From positions 38,565 to 102,564 of the forward strand of contig NZ_JTDW01000014.1 in NCBI RefSeq assembly GCF_000943565.1: DNA of 64,000 bases. The letters are read 5' to 3'. A program made the position numbers and the translations under genes. The notes beneath the pieces are model-generated. The model ran no database searches. It was given only the letters and a program-made list of their open reading frames with translations, and was not told the origin of the DNA. The DNA is from Neotamlana sedimentorum (lineage in GTDB: Bacteria; Bacteroidota; Bacteroidia; Flavobacteriales; Flavobacteriaceae). Shown here one piece after another: positions 25,864 through 35,276 of this stretch; the first letter of the stretch is position 1; the number at the start of each line of letters is the position of its first letter.

Positions 25864-27318
25864 ATGCTTAAATTCTTAGGAAATAATATTTGGCTTTTTT
25901 TAATTATACTTAATTATATTATTGCTGTTTCTGCTGTAATAACGGTAATTTTAAAAAATTTAAACCCTACAAAAACACTATCATACATTGTTGTATTAGT
26001 GTTTTTTCCTTTTTTAGGGCCTTTGGTTTATTACCTTTTTGGTCAAGAATACCGAAAAAATAAAATTTTTAACCGAAAATATGTTCTAAATAAAACCGTA
26101 ATAAAAGCAGTAAAAAAAGAACAAGCTTTTAATAAGCAAGAACTACAAAAAGTTAACAATTATTTGGATGAAAAAGTGAAATTAGTAAAGTTGCTTCATA
26201 GCAACCAAAACGAGCCATTAACTTTAAGTAATAAAATTGATATATTAAAAAATGGTGATGATAAGTTCGAGAAACTATTTGCCGATATAAAACAAGCAAA
26301 ACATCATATAAACATTGAATATTACATAATTAAAGATGATGTCATAGGTTCAAAACTACTTAATTTGTTATGCGAAAAGTCTAAAGAAGGTGTAATTGTT
26401 AGAATGAGTTATGATGATGTTGGAAGTAAAATTTCTAATAAAATGAAATCTAAACTTGCACATTTCGGCATACAGCACCATGCTTTTATGCCTGTGTTGT
26501 TACCTAAATTTACAGGAAAGATGAATTATAGGAATCATCGAAAAATAGCAATTATAGATGGTAAAATTGGTTATGTTGGAGGTATAAATATTGGTGATGA
26601 ATACGTAAATACCAATAATAAAACGTTTTGGCGCGATACCCATTTAAGAATACAAGGGGAAGCTGTAAAATCTTTACAAATTCATTTCTTATCTACATGG
26701 CATTTTGTGTCAAGTGAGGCTATAAAAAATTATAAATTATTTTTCCCCGAACTAAAAATTGAAAATGCAAATGTAGGCTTGCAAATAGCAGCCAGTGGGC
26801 CAGATACAGACTGGGCTAATATTATGGAGTTAACCCTAACAGCTATAATAACAGCAACTAATTACGTTTATATTACTACACCATATTTTGTGCCTAATGA
26901 TGAAATGATTAAAGCATTACAAATTGCATCAAAAAGTGGGGTAGATGTTAACTTGTTAATTCCAGAAAAGTCTGACTCTTGGGTTGTAAAACATGCGTCA
27001 AATTCTTATTTAGAAGGCTTGTTTAAAGCTGGAATAAATGTATACAAATATCAAAAAGGTTTTATACACGCAAAAACTATGGTGGTTGATGATATTTTTG
27101 CTATGGTTGGCACCTCTAATATGGATTACCGAAGTTTCAATATTAATTTTGAAATTAACTCAGTAATTTACGATAAAGTAAATGCTAAGGAATTAAAATC
27201 TCATTTTTTACAAGATTTAGAAGATAGCAAATTAGTAAACCCAGAGGTTTATATAAATCGTTCTAAATTCGATAAGTTAAAAGAATCGTATTGTAGGCTT
27301 TGGTCTCCTTTAATATAA
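25864..27318 (+). CDS. cls: Cardiolipin synthase
   Basis: 484 residues with two N-terminal transmembrane helices (about 8-30 and 38-60) and two phospholipase D catalytic motifs: H225-x-K227-x4-D232 (NHRKIAIIDG) and H402-x-K404-x4-D409 (IHAKTMVVDD). It joins two phosphatidylglycerol molecules, or PG with PE, into cardiolipin at the inner membrane. Length and layout are standard for ClsA. It is the second gene of a likely two-gene operon with the transglycosylase. Confidence 0.92.
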   Translation: MLKFLGNNIWLFLIILNYIIAVSAVITVILKNLNPTKTLSYIVVLVFFPFLGPLVYYLFGQEYRKNKIFNRKYVLNKTVIKAVKKEQAFNKQELQKVNNYLDEKVKLVKLLHSNQNEPLTLSNKIDILKNGDDKFEKLFADIKQAKHHINIEYYIIKDDVIGSKLLNLLCEKSKEGVIVRMSYDDVGSKISNKMKSKLAHFGIQHHAFMPVLLPKFTGKMNYRNHRKIAIIDGKIGYVGGINIGDEYVNTNNKTFWRDTHLRIQGEAVKSLQIHFLSTWHFVSSEAIKNYKLFFPELKIENANVGLQIAASGPDTDWANIMELTLTAIITATNYVYITTPYFVPNDEMIKALQIASKSGVDVNLLIPEKSDSWVVKHASNSYLEGLFKAGINVYKYQKGFIHAKTMVVDDIFAMVGTSNMDYRSFNINFEINSVIYDKVNAKELKSHFLQDLEDSKLVNPEVYINRSKFDKLKESYCRLWSPLI

Positions 27319-27356
27319 AAAAAAGCTTCAAAAATTTAAATTTTGAAGCTTTTTAA
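27319..27356. terminator. Bidirectional terminator after cls
   Basis: AAAAGCTTCAAAA (27321-27333) pairs with TTTTGAAGCTTTT (27341-27353), flanked by A and T runs. It serves cls and the convergent TPR gene. Confidence 0.85.
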
Positions 27357-27372
27357 GTTGTAAAATCAAGTA

Positions 27373-27951
27373 TTATCGCGACCTTCTTTTTTGAGATCTG
27401 AGTGAGCCTCCAGCTCCAAACTGTTGGTTAGGTCCAGAAGAGCGTTTCATATTTTGTTTCATCATTTTAATTTGGTCGGTTAGCATGCCTTGTTTATCAA
27501 GCTTACTAGCTTCGTTAAGTAATTTTTGAGCTTCTTGCTTTCTGCGTTTAGAAAAAGCAATACCAGCTAAATTTAATTTTGCCATAGCTAAATCATGATC
27601 CATCGATAAACCTAAAGAAATAGCTTTTTTAAAGTATTTTTCAGCTTCGGTCATATTACTTTGTGAAACCATAATACCATGCAAATAGTTGTAATACCCT
27701 TGTTGTTTTTTAACTAGGGCAGCTTCAGGATTTTTAATTTTGCTAAGCCATTTTTTTGCACCATCAAAATCTTGTTTTCTTAATCGTAAAAACGCTAATA
27801 AAATAAATTCATTTTTAAAATAAAGAAAAACAAAAATAGAAGCCAAAAGTATAAGCATAATACCGTTACCAATGTATCCTTCTGTAAATTGATAAATGGC
27901 ATAGGCTAGAATTCCAGCTGCAATTATTAACTTAATATTTTTATTGTACAT
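27373..27951 (-). CDS. TPR-repeat membrane protein
   Basis: 192 residues. Two hydrophobic segments (about 7-22 and 28-50) are followed by tetratricopeptide-like helices (LVKKQQGYYNYLHGIMVSQ, MTEAEKYFKKAISLGLSMDHDLAMAKLNLAGIAF) and a basic Gly/Arg/Ser tail. TPR modules mediate protein contacts. No specific partner is suggested by context. Confidence 0.7.
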   Translation of the reverse strand: MYNKNIKLIIAAGILAYAIYQFTEGYIGNGIMLILLASIFVFLYFKNEFILLAFLRLRKQDFDGAKKWLSKIKNPEAALVKKQQGYYNYLHGIMVSQSNMTEAEKYFKKAISLGLSMDHDLAMAKLNLAGIAFSKRRKQEAQKLLNEASKLDKQGMLTDQIKMMKQNMKRSSGPNQQFGAGGSLRSQKRRSR

Positions 27952-28152
27952 AATAGTTTGATTTAAGGTTGAAAAAGCCCAAAAATAATCGAATTTAGCG
28001 TGTTTTTGGTTGTTTTAGTTTGCAAATAAACTAAAATTTATGAGAAAAAGTATAATGCCTTTGGGTTTAAATAAGGTTTAAAGTCTATAAATAAAGGAAA
28101 AGGCGTCGTTTTTTATACTTCAAAAAAATAATTAAAATTTTTCTAAAAATGA

Positions 28153-28183
28153 TTTGCAAAGTAATAAAGGGTTTGTATATTTG
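28153..28183 (+). promoter_or_regulatory. Promoter of rpmH
   Basis: TTTG (28153-28156), 19 nt, TATATTTG (28176-28183): a near-perfect Bacteroidota consensus. The remainder of the 27952-28244 gap shows no other feature. Confidence 0.8.
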
Positions 28184-28244
28184 CCCTCGGTTTTTAAGGA
28201 AGCCAATTAGATTAAAATTTTTCAGAATTTAAAGATATAAGATA

Positions 28245-28406
28245 ATGAGTAAGAGAACATTTCAGCCTTCTAAAAGAAAGAGAAGAAATAAACACGGTTT
28301 TAGAGAAAGAATGGCTTCTGCTAATGGTAGAAAAGTATTAGCTCGTAGAAGAGCTAAAGGTAGAAAAAGATTATCTGTGTCTTCTGAAACTAGACATAAG
28401 AAATAA
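28245..28406 (+). CDS. rpmH: 50S ribosomal protein L34
   Basis: 53 residues read directly from the sequence: [20 protein letters not shown] at the start, then a basic core ([16 protein letters not shown]) and end ETRHKK. This is unmistakably L34, a small basic protein of the large ribosomal subunit. It is a single-gene unit with its own strong promoter and terminator. The usual neighbours rnpA and yidC are absent, normal for Flavobacteriaceae. Confidence 0.96.
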   Translation: MSKRTFQPSKRKRRNKHGFRERMASANGRKVLARRRAKGRKRLSVSSETRHKK

Positions 28407-28431
28407 TATGATTAACAATTGTTTATAAATT

Positions 28432-28463
28432 AAAGGTGTTGCTTAAGTGTAACGCCTTTTTTT
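28432..28463 (+). terminator. Terminator of rpmH
   Basis: AAAGGTGTT (28432-28440) / AACGCCTTT (28451-28459), followed by a T run. Confidence 0.8.
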
Positions 28464-28520
28464 ATACCTACTGATTATTATTTTTGCATAAAACGTATTA
28501 ACTCTGTATAAATAAAAAAA

Positions 28521-31373
28521 ATGCCAAAGAATTCAAAACTAAAGTCGATACTAATTATTGGGTCTGGGCCAATTATTATTGGACAAGCCTGTGAATTTGA
28601 TTATTCAGGATCACAAGCTTTAAGATCATTACGTGAAGATGGAATTGAAACGATTTTAATTAACTCCAACCCGGCAACAATTATGACCGATCCTTCAATG
28701 GCCGATCATGTTTATCTTTTGCCGCTGAATACAAAATCGATAATTAAAATATTAAAAGAACATCCTCAAATTGATGCTGTTTTACCAACAATGGGTGGAC
28801 AGACCGCATTAAATTTGGCTATTGAAGCAGATGAAAAAGGTATTTGGGAAGATTTTGGAGTAGAATTAATAGGTGTTAATATCGATGCTATTAATATTAC
28901 AGAAGATAGAGAGCAGTTTAGAGAGCTCATGGGGAGAATTGGCGTTCCAATGGCACCACAAGCTACTGCTACATCATTTTTAAAAGGTAAAGAAATAGCT
29001 CAAAAATTTGGTTTCCCATTATGCATTCGTTCCTCATTTACTTTAGGCGGTGCAGGTGCTGCAATTGTTTACGAAGAGAAAGATTTTGATAAACTTTTAC
29101 GTAATGGCTTAGAAATTTCTCCAATCCATGAAGTAATGATTGATAAGGCATTACTTGGATGGAAAGAGTATGAATTAGAGTTACTTAGAGATTCAAATGA
29201 TAATGTTGTTATTATTTGTTCTATTGAAAATATGGATCCTATGGGAATTCATACTGGAGATTCAATAACCGTAGCCCCAGCAATGACTTTAAGCGATAGA
29301 ACTTACCAACGTATGCGAGATATGGCAATTCATATGATGCGTAGTATAGGTGATTTTGCTGGTGGATGTAATGTACAATTTGCCGTTTCGCCAGATGAAA
29401 AGGAAGATATTATTGCCATTGAAATTAACCCACGAGTTTCACGTTCTTCAGCATTGGCAAGTAAAGCTACTGGTTATCCTATTGCAAAAATTGCAGCTAA
29501 ATTAGCTTTAGGTTATCATTTAGATGAATTAAGTAATCAAATTACAAAATCTACTTCGGCCTTATTTGAGCCAACTCTAGATTATGTAATTGTGAAAATA
29601 CCACGTTGGAATTTTGACAAGTTTGAAGGTTCAGATCGTACTTTAGGACTTCAAATGAAGGCTGTTGGTGAGGTTATGGGTATTGGGAGATCGTTTCAAG
29701 AAGCGCTTCATAAAGCGACGCAATCTCTAGAAATTAAACGTAATGGTTTGGGTGCAGATGGCAAAGAAAACACCAATTACGAACAAATTATAGAAAAGCT
29801 TACATATGCATCATGGGATCGTGTATTTACTATTTATGATGCAATAAAAATGGGAATTCCGTTAAGCAGAATTTACGAAATTACTAAAATAGATATGTGG
29901 TTCTTAAAGCAATACGAAGAGCTATATTTCTTAGAGAGAGAAATTTCTACTTTTAACATTGATACCATTGAAAAAGAATTACTTCTTGAAGCGAAGCAAA
30001 AAGGTTATGGCGATCGCCAAATAGCACACATGCTTGGTTGTTTAGAAAGTGCAGTATATACAAAACGTGAAGAATTAGGTATTAACCGTGTTTATAAGTT
30101 GGTTGATACCTGTGCGGCAGAGTTTGAAGCAAAAACACCTTATTATTATTCAACTTTTGAAAGTGATATGGAAACCGCTGATGGTAACCGTTTTGCTCAT
30201 AATGAAAGTGTAGTTTCAGATAAAAAGAAAATTATTGTTTTAGGTTCTGGACCAAACCGTATTGGTCAAGGTATCGAGTTCGATTATTGTTGTGTTCACG
30301 GAGTGTTGGCAGCTGCCGAATGTGGTTATGAAACCATTATGATTAACTGTAACCCAGAAACCGTTTCAACCGATTTTGATACTGCCGATAAGTTATATTT
30401 TGAGCCAGTATTCTGGGAGCATATTTATGACATTATTAAGCATGAAAAGCCCGAAGGTGTTATTGTTCAATTGGGTGGACAAACTGCCTTAAAATTGGCT
30501 GAAAAATTAGATAGATATAATATTAAAATTATTGGAACAAGTTACGAGTCGTTAGATTTAGCTGAAGATAGAGGGAGTTTCTCTACTTTATTAAAAGAAA
30601 ACAACATTCCTTACCCTAAGTTTGATACTGCCGAAACGGCCGATGAAGCTTTAGCAGTTGCCAAAGAATTAGATTTTCCAATTCTTGTAAGACCATCTTA
30701 TGTATTAGGAGGTCAAGGTATGAAAATTGTAATTAACGAACAAGAACTTGAAAAACATGTTGTAAGTTTATTACAGAGTATACCAAACAACAAGTTACTT
30801 TTAGACCATTATTTAGAAGGCGCTATTGAAGCTGAAGCCGATGCGATTTGTGATGGTGAAGAGGTTTATATTATTGGTATAATGGAACATATTGAGCCTT
30901 GTGGTATTCATTCAGGAGATAGTAATTCTACTTTACCACCATTTAATCTAGGCGAATTTGTAATGCAGCAAATTAAAGACCATACTAAAAAAATTGCTTT
31001 AGCACTAAATACAGTTGGTTTAATAAATATTCAGTTTGCCGTTAAAGATGATACAGTTTATATTATTGAGGCTAACCCACGTGCATCTAGAACTGTTCCT
31101 TTTATAGCTAAAGCTTATGGAGAGCCTTATGTGAATTATGCTACTAAGTTAATGTTGGGTGAGAAAAAGGTAAAAGATTTTACGTTTAACCCACAATTGG
31201 AAGGTTATGCTATTAAACAACCGGTATTCTCATTCAATAAATTCCCGAATGTAGATAAAACATTAGGTCCAGAAATGAAGAGTACGGGAGAAAGTATCTT
31301 ATTTATTGATAGCTTAAAAGATGATGAGTTTTACGATTTATATTCAAGACGTAAAATGTACTTGAGTAAATAA
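28521..31373 (+). CDS. carB: Carbamoyl-phosphate synthase large subunit, short form
   Basis: 950 residues with the two homologous ATP-grasp halves of CarB: N-terminal SILIIGSGPIIIGQACEFDYSG and the second KIIVLGSGPNRIGQGIEFDY near 575. Each half has its ATP-binding and metal motifs (AIEINPRVSRSSALASKATG, IIEANPRASRTVPFIAKAYG). It makes carbamoyl phosphate for pyrimidine and arginine synthesis with CarA, which is not in the window. Enterobacterial CarB is about 1073 residues. The C-terminal MGS allosteric domain (IMP/UMP/ornithine site) is missing here, as in other Bacteroidota CarB proteins. Confidence 0.95.
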   Translation: MPKNSKLKSILIIGSGPIIIGQACEFDYSGSQALRSLREDGIETILINSNPATIMTDPSMADHVYLLPLNTKSIIKILKEHPQIDAVLPTMGGQTALNLAIEADEKGIWEDFGVELIGVNIDAINITEDREQFRELMGRIGVPMAPQATATSFLKGKEIAQKFGFPLCIRSSFTLGGAGAAIVYEEKDFDKLLRNGLEISPIHEVMIDKALLGWKEYELELLRDSNDNVVIICSIENMDPMGIHTGDSITVAPAMTLSDRTYQRMRDMAIHMMRSIGDFAGGCNVQFAVSPDEKEDIIAIEINPRVSRSSALASKATGYPIAKIAAKLALGYHLDELSNQITKSTSALFEPTLDYVIVKIPRWNFDKFEGSDRTLGLQMKAVGEVMGIGRSFQEALHKATQSLEIKRNGLGADGKENTNYEQIIEKLTYASWDRVFTIYDAIKMGIPLSRIYEITKIDMWFLKQYEELYFLEREISTFNIDTIEKELLLEAKQKGYGDRQIAHMLGCLESAVYTKREELGINRVYKLVDTCAAEFEAKTPYYYSTFESDMETADGNRFAHNESVVSDKKKIIVLGSGPNRIGQGIEFDYCCVHGVLAAAECGYETIMINCNPETVSTDFDTADKLYFEPVFWEHIYDIIKHEKPEGVIVQLGGQTALKLAEKLDRYNIKIIGTSYESLDLAEDRGSFSTLLKENNIPYPKFDTAETADEALAVAKELDFPILVRPSYVLGGQGMKIVINEQELEKHVVSLLQSIPNNKLLLDHYLEGAIEAEADAICDGEEVYIIGIMEHIEPCGIHSGDSNSTLPPFNLGEFVMQQIKDHTKKIALALNTVGLINIQFAVKDDTVYIIEANPRASRTVPFIAKAYGEPYVNYATKLMLGEKKVKDFTFNPQLEGYAIKQPVFSFNKFPNVDKTLGPEMKSTGESILFIDSLKDDEFYDLYSRRKMYLSK

Positions 31374-31391
31374 AAATATGTTATTTAACGG

Positions 31392-31420
31392 AAAAAAGTC
31401 GCTTTTTAGCGACTTTTTTT
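31392..31420 (+). terminator. Terminator of carB
   Basis: AAAAAAGTCGC (31392-31402) pairs perfectly with GCGACTTTTTT (31409-31419), with a 6-nt loop. Confidence 0.9.
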
Positions 31421-31514
31421 ATGTTTTATAGTGTGCTGATTATCAAAATTTAGCCTAAATTGCAATCAGAATAATTTTTTAATTCAATAACTATTTAACC
31501 TAAATTTTATTTAA

Positions 31515-34500
31515 ATGTTTACCAGCCAATATCGATTTGCGTGCATTTTATCGCTTTGTTTTCTATTTGGAAAACTTACAAACGGACAAGTTTTAACCCA
31601 AGAACAAATTAATAATGGACAATGCGGATCGGACTTATTTCATAAGCATAAATTGGAAACCGACGAGACTTACAGGTTAAATCACCAAAGAGCGATGGGA
31701 ACTTTTAATAAAGTTTCTGCAAGCAATGCCAAAACGGCTAATGGTATTTTACAAGTACCTGTTGTGGTCCATGTAATGCATAAAGGAGAAGAAATTGGTA
31801 GTGGAACAAATATTTCGGATGCCGATGTTAAGCGTGGTTTACGATATTTAAATAACTATTGGAGAAAAGTATCTGGTACTTATGGCGATGGTGATGGTGT
31901 CGATATGAAAATAGAATTTGCACTAGCCGTACAAGATGAGAATGGAAATTGTACCAACGGTATAAACCGTGTAGATATGAGCGGAGTTGCTTCTTATGTT
32001 GCTAACGGAGTGAATAGATCAAACTCCGATGGATTAGCCGATTATAGTGGTGACAGCGCAATTAATTCGTTAAAAGAATATGGAAATTGGAATCCTAATA
32101 ACTATTATAATGTTTGGCTTGTCGACGAAATTGATAATGCAAATTGTTACAGCGGTGGTACTTATACTGCCGGATATGCTTATTTTGCAGGAGCTCATGG
32201 CGAAGGCTACGACGGTTCTGTGGTTTTAACCTGCTCATTTTTAAATGAAGCTTCATCAACTTGGGCACACGAAATGGGGCATGCTTTTAACTTACCACAT
32301 ACTTTCGATGGCGATGATGCAAATGGCGATGGTGTTGGAGACCAATGTGGAGACGATGGTATTTTTGATACACCTAGCCATATTAGAACTTCTTCAATTA
32401 GTCCTTCAATTTATTACGATTGCGAAACTACAGATGTTAATTCTTGCGACCCTTCGTTTAACGAAACTATAAATCCAGATACAGGGTTTGTTAGAAATTC
32501 AGGAACGCATCAAGATCATATGCATAATTATATGGATTATACGGGGTGTTCTTCCGAGTTTACCGGTGGGCAACGTACTGTAGTAACAAATGCTTTAACC
32601 ACAACAAGGGCTTCGTATTTATCAAGTCCAGCATTAACACCAGCTAATACGGCTACTGTGTTTTTCTCAGCTTCAGCTTCAACTGCTTGTTTGGGAGAAA
32701 GTGTCACTTTTACAGATGAATCTAGTTGTACTCCAAATACATATACAAATAATGGTTACGATAACGTAAGTTTTTCATGGACTTTCGATAACGGTGTGGA
32801 TACTCCTTATACATCAACCTTACAGAATCCTTCTATAACATTTACAAATTCGGGAGTTTACGATGTAACTTTGGAGGTAACCAACCCGGAAGGCACAACA
32901 AGTTTAACAAAAACAAGTTATATTGCAGTAACTTCTGGTGTGGCAGCTACCTGTGAAATATCAAGTGCTAACGACGGTTCTAATTTTAGTGTTGGTGTTA
33001 CAAACATAATTTTTAATACTATAAATAATAGTACAACTACTGCAATTCCCGAAGGTGCTTTAAATGATTTTACTTGCGATTATAATACCTCAGTATTTTT
33101 AGGTGAATCTTATGATTTAGAAGTAGATTACAAATCAAGATCTCAATTTAATCAATATTTAGAGGTCTGGATTGATTGGGATAATAATGGCTCGTTCGAT
33201 GCTATTAACTCTCAAGGTGATAGTGAAATGGTGCTTTCCGATAATATTATTCCTAGCTACACAGGAACAGCAACGGCGAGTGTTACACCTCCAATTTCAG
33301 CTACTTTAAATACGTTGCTTCGTATGCGTGTTGTTACAGATGTAGACAGAAGTCCTGTAACTTGCGGCAATGGCTATGTATTACGTGCCGATGATTACGG
33401 TGTGTATGTTAAACCGGCGTGTACAGCGCCTACTGCAGGAATTACTAATAATTCCTCAACAACTGTTTTAACTTGTACAGAGCCGTCTATTAGTTTAACA
33501 GCTACTGGTGGCGCGAGTTATAGTTGGGATAATAATAAAGGCATTGATGCAACTATTTCGGTTACTGAGCCTGGAACTTATACTGTTATCGTTACATCGT
33601 TTGATGGGTGTACAGAAACCGAAAGTATTGTAATTACAGAAAACAAACCTATGCCAACTGCTGAAATTACTGCCGAAGACGGACAAACAGCATTTAATTG
33701 CGATATTGCATCTATAAACTTAACTGCATCGGGAGGTGTAAGTTATGTTTGGGATAATGGTTTAGGTACAAATGCCAGTATATCGGTTACCGAACCTGGA
33801 ATTTATGCGGTAACTGTAACCGATGCAAACGGGTGTGCCGATACAGAAAGTATTGAAATAATTAATAGTAAAACTGAAGCCAATTGCGAAGTAAGCAGTA
33901 CTAACGATGGAGGTAATTTTGGTTGTGGTGTTACAAATTTAACTTTTAATACAATTGATAATACAACATCAACTTATATTCCAGATGGTGCGCTTAACGA
34001 TTTTATTTGCTCAAATAATACAACTATAATTGCAGGAAATAGCTACCAGCTTGATGTAACTTATAAATCTAGAATCGATGGCTCTGCGTATTTAGAAGTC
34101 TGGATAGATTGGGATAGTAATGGCGAATTCGAAACATCAAATTCTAATGGAAGTAACGAGCAAGTTTTAATCGATAATATTGGCTCAAACTCAACAAATA
34201 CGGTAAGTACAAGTGTTACCGTTCCCACTACAGCAACTTTAAATACACTTTTAAAAATGCGTGTAGTAACCGATCATAACCGATCTCCGGTTGTTTGTGG
34301 TAATGGTTTTGTTTTACGAGGCGACGATTATGGTGTTACAGTATCTAATGCCTTAAATGTAGCTGAAGTTCTTTCGGAAGAGAATCGTTTTAAAATTTAT
34401 CCAAATCCGGCTAACAATTATTTAAATGTGTTTTTAAGTAATTCTGAAAAAATTACATCTTTTAAAATTTACGATGTTTTCGGAAAAACAGTTTGGGAAA

Positions 34501-34613
34501 ACGAATTACAGCGAAGCGAGCAAATTAACATAAGTAAATTGCAAACAGGGTTTTATTTTATAAAAGTAAAAACCGAAACTAAAGATTACGTGAGTAAATT
34601 TTTAAAAGAATAG
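31515..34613 (+). CDS. Secreted M43 (pappalysin-type) zinc metalloprotease with T9SS tail
   Basis: 1032 residues. After a signal peptide (about 1-24) comes an M43 catalytic domain with the zinc motif HEMGHAFNLPH (residues 252-262) and the Met-turn HNYMDY (337-342). A PKD-like domain follows (FSWTFDNGVDTPYTS), then a GEVED domain, two short repeats with GGxSYxWDN...SVTEPGxYxVxVT, a second GEVED domain very like the first (YLEVWIDWDxNGxF in both) and a T9SS type A sorting domain (FKIYPNPANNYLNVFLS). Calcium-binding Asp-rich loops follow the active site. It is a predicted extracellular protein-degrading enzyme. Confidence 0.9.
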   Translation: MFTSQYRFACILSLCFLFGKLTNGQVLTQEQINNGQCGSDLFHKHKLETDETYRLNHQRAMGTFNKVSASNAKTANGILQVPVVVHVMHKGEEIGSGTNISDADVKRGLRYLNNYWRKVSGTYGDGDGVDMKIEFALAVQDENGNCTNGINRVDMSGVASYVANGVNRSNSDGLADYSGDSAINSLKEYGNWNPNNYYNVWLVDEIDNANCYSGGTYTAGYAYFAGAHGEGYDGSVVLTCSFLNEASSTWAHEMGHAFNLPHTFDGDDANGDGVGDQCGDDGIFDTPSHIRTSSISPSIYYDCETTDVNSCDPSFNETINPDTGFVRNSGTHQDHMHNYMDYTGCSSEFTGGQRTVVTNALTTTRASYLSSPALTPANTATVFFSASASTACLGESVTFTDESSCTPNTYTNNGYDNVSFSWTFDNGVDTPYTSTLQNPSITFTNSGVYDVTLEVTNPEGTTSLTKTSYIAVTSGVAATCEISSANDGSNFSVGVTNIIFNTINNSTTTAIPEGALNDFTCDYNTSVFLGESYDLEVDYKSRSQFNQYLEVWIDWDNNGSFDAINSQGDSEMVLSDNIIPSYTGTATASVTPPISATLNTLLRMRVVTDVDRSPVTCGNGYVLRADDYGVYVKPACTAPTAGITNNSSTTVLTCTEPSISLTATGGASYSWDNNKGIDATISVTEPGTYTVIVTSFDGCTETESIVITENKPMPTAEITAEDGQTAFNCDIASINLTASGGVSYVWDNGLGTNASISVTEPGIYAVTVTDANGCADTESIEIINSKTEANCEVSSTNDGGNFGCGVTNLTFNTIDNTTSTYIPDGALNDFICSNNTTIIAGNSYQLDVTYKSRIDGSAYLEVWIDWDSNGEFETSNSNGSNEQVLIDNIGSNSTNTVSTSVTVPTTATLNTLLKMRVVTDHNRSPVVCGNGFVLRGDDYGVTVSNALNVAEVLSEENRFKIYPNPANNYLNVFLSNSEKITSFKIYDVFGKTVWENELQRSEQINISKLQTGFYFIKVKTETKDYVSKFLKE

Positions 34614-34645
34614 AGAAGCTTCCAATTCTGTTATAAAAAGATAAA

Positions 34646-34687
34646 ATATGTTGTTCTGATTGATTTTAGAACAACATATTTTTTTTA
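34646..34687 (+). terminator. Terminator of the metalloprotease gene
   Basis: Perfect 12-bp stem ATATGTTGTTCT (34646-34657) / AGAACAACATAT (34668-34679), then T8. Confidence 0.88.
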
Positions 34688-34725
34688 TATCTAGTATGAA
34701 CTAAAAAGGAGGTATAGACTGTTTA

Positions 34726-35262
34726 TTATAAATCTATCATAACATTATGCTGTTTTACAACATCTAGATAATCTGCAATTTTAAATTGAGAAGAATTATA
34801 TTTTGATGTTCGATGTTTAGACTGTTCTTGTCTAGCAATACTTCTAGCAAAACGCCTAACGCTATCTACAGTGTTTAAAATTATACCTGGAACTTTAGCG
34901 TTATTACCGTTGGCATCTTTAGCAACCATAGTGAAATAAGAAGAGTTACAATGTTTTTTCTCTCCACTTTGTATGTTCTCAGATTCTACACGTAAACCAA
35001 CTACCATTGAGGTGTTTCCTGTGTAATTTACGGAGGCCTTCAAAGTTACAAGTTCTCCAACTTCAATAGGGTTTAAAAAATCTACACGATTTACCGATGC
35101 CGTTACACAGTAATGGCCAGAATGTTTTGAGGCACAAGCAAAAGCAATTTGATCCATTAAATTTAAAATATGCCCACCATGAATTTTACCACTAAAATTA
35201 GAGTGAGAGGGTAACATTAATTCTGTTATAGATACTTGGGAGTCTTCAATGTTTTTAAACAT
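34726..35262 (-). CDS. Acyl-CoA thioesterase (hotdog fold)
   Basis: 178 residues. The hotdog domain carries the YciA/BFIT-type signature FSGKIHGGHILNLMDQIAFACASKHSG and NRVDFLNPIEVGELVTLKASV. These cytosolic enzymes hydrolyse acyl-CoAs and help keep CoA free. The C-terminal extension after about residue 140 (VRRFARSIARQEQSKHR) is polar and of no known role. It lies 14 bp downstream of rmuC, probably co-transcribed. Confidence 0.87.
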   Translation of the reverse strand: MFKNIEDSQVSITELMLPSHSNFSGKIHGGHILNLMDQIAFACASKHSGHYCVTASVNRVDFLNPIEVGELVTLKASVNYTGNTSMVVGLRVESENIQSGEKKHCNSSYFTMVAKDANGNNAKVPGIILNTVDSVRRFARSIARQEQSKHRTSKYNSSQFKIADYLDVVKQHNVMIDL

Positions 35263-35276
35263 ATATAAATGGTTTT

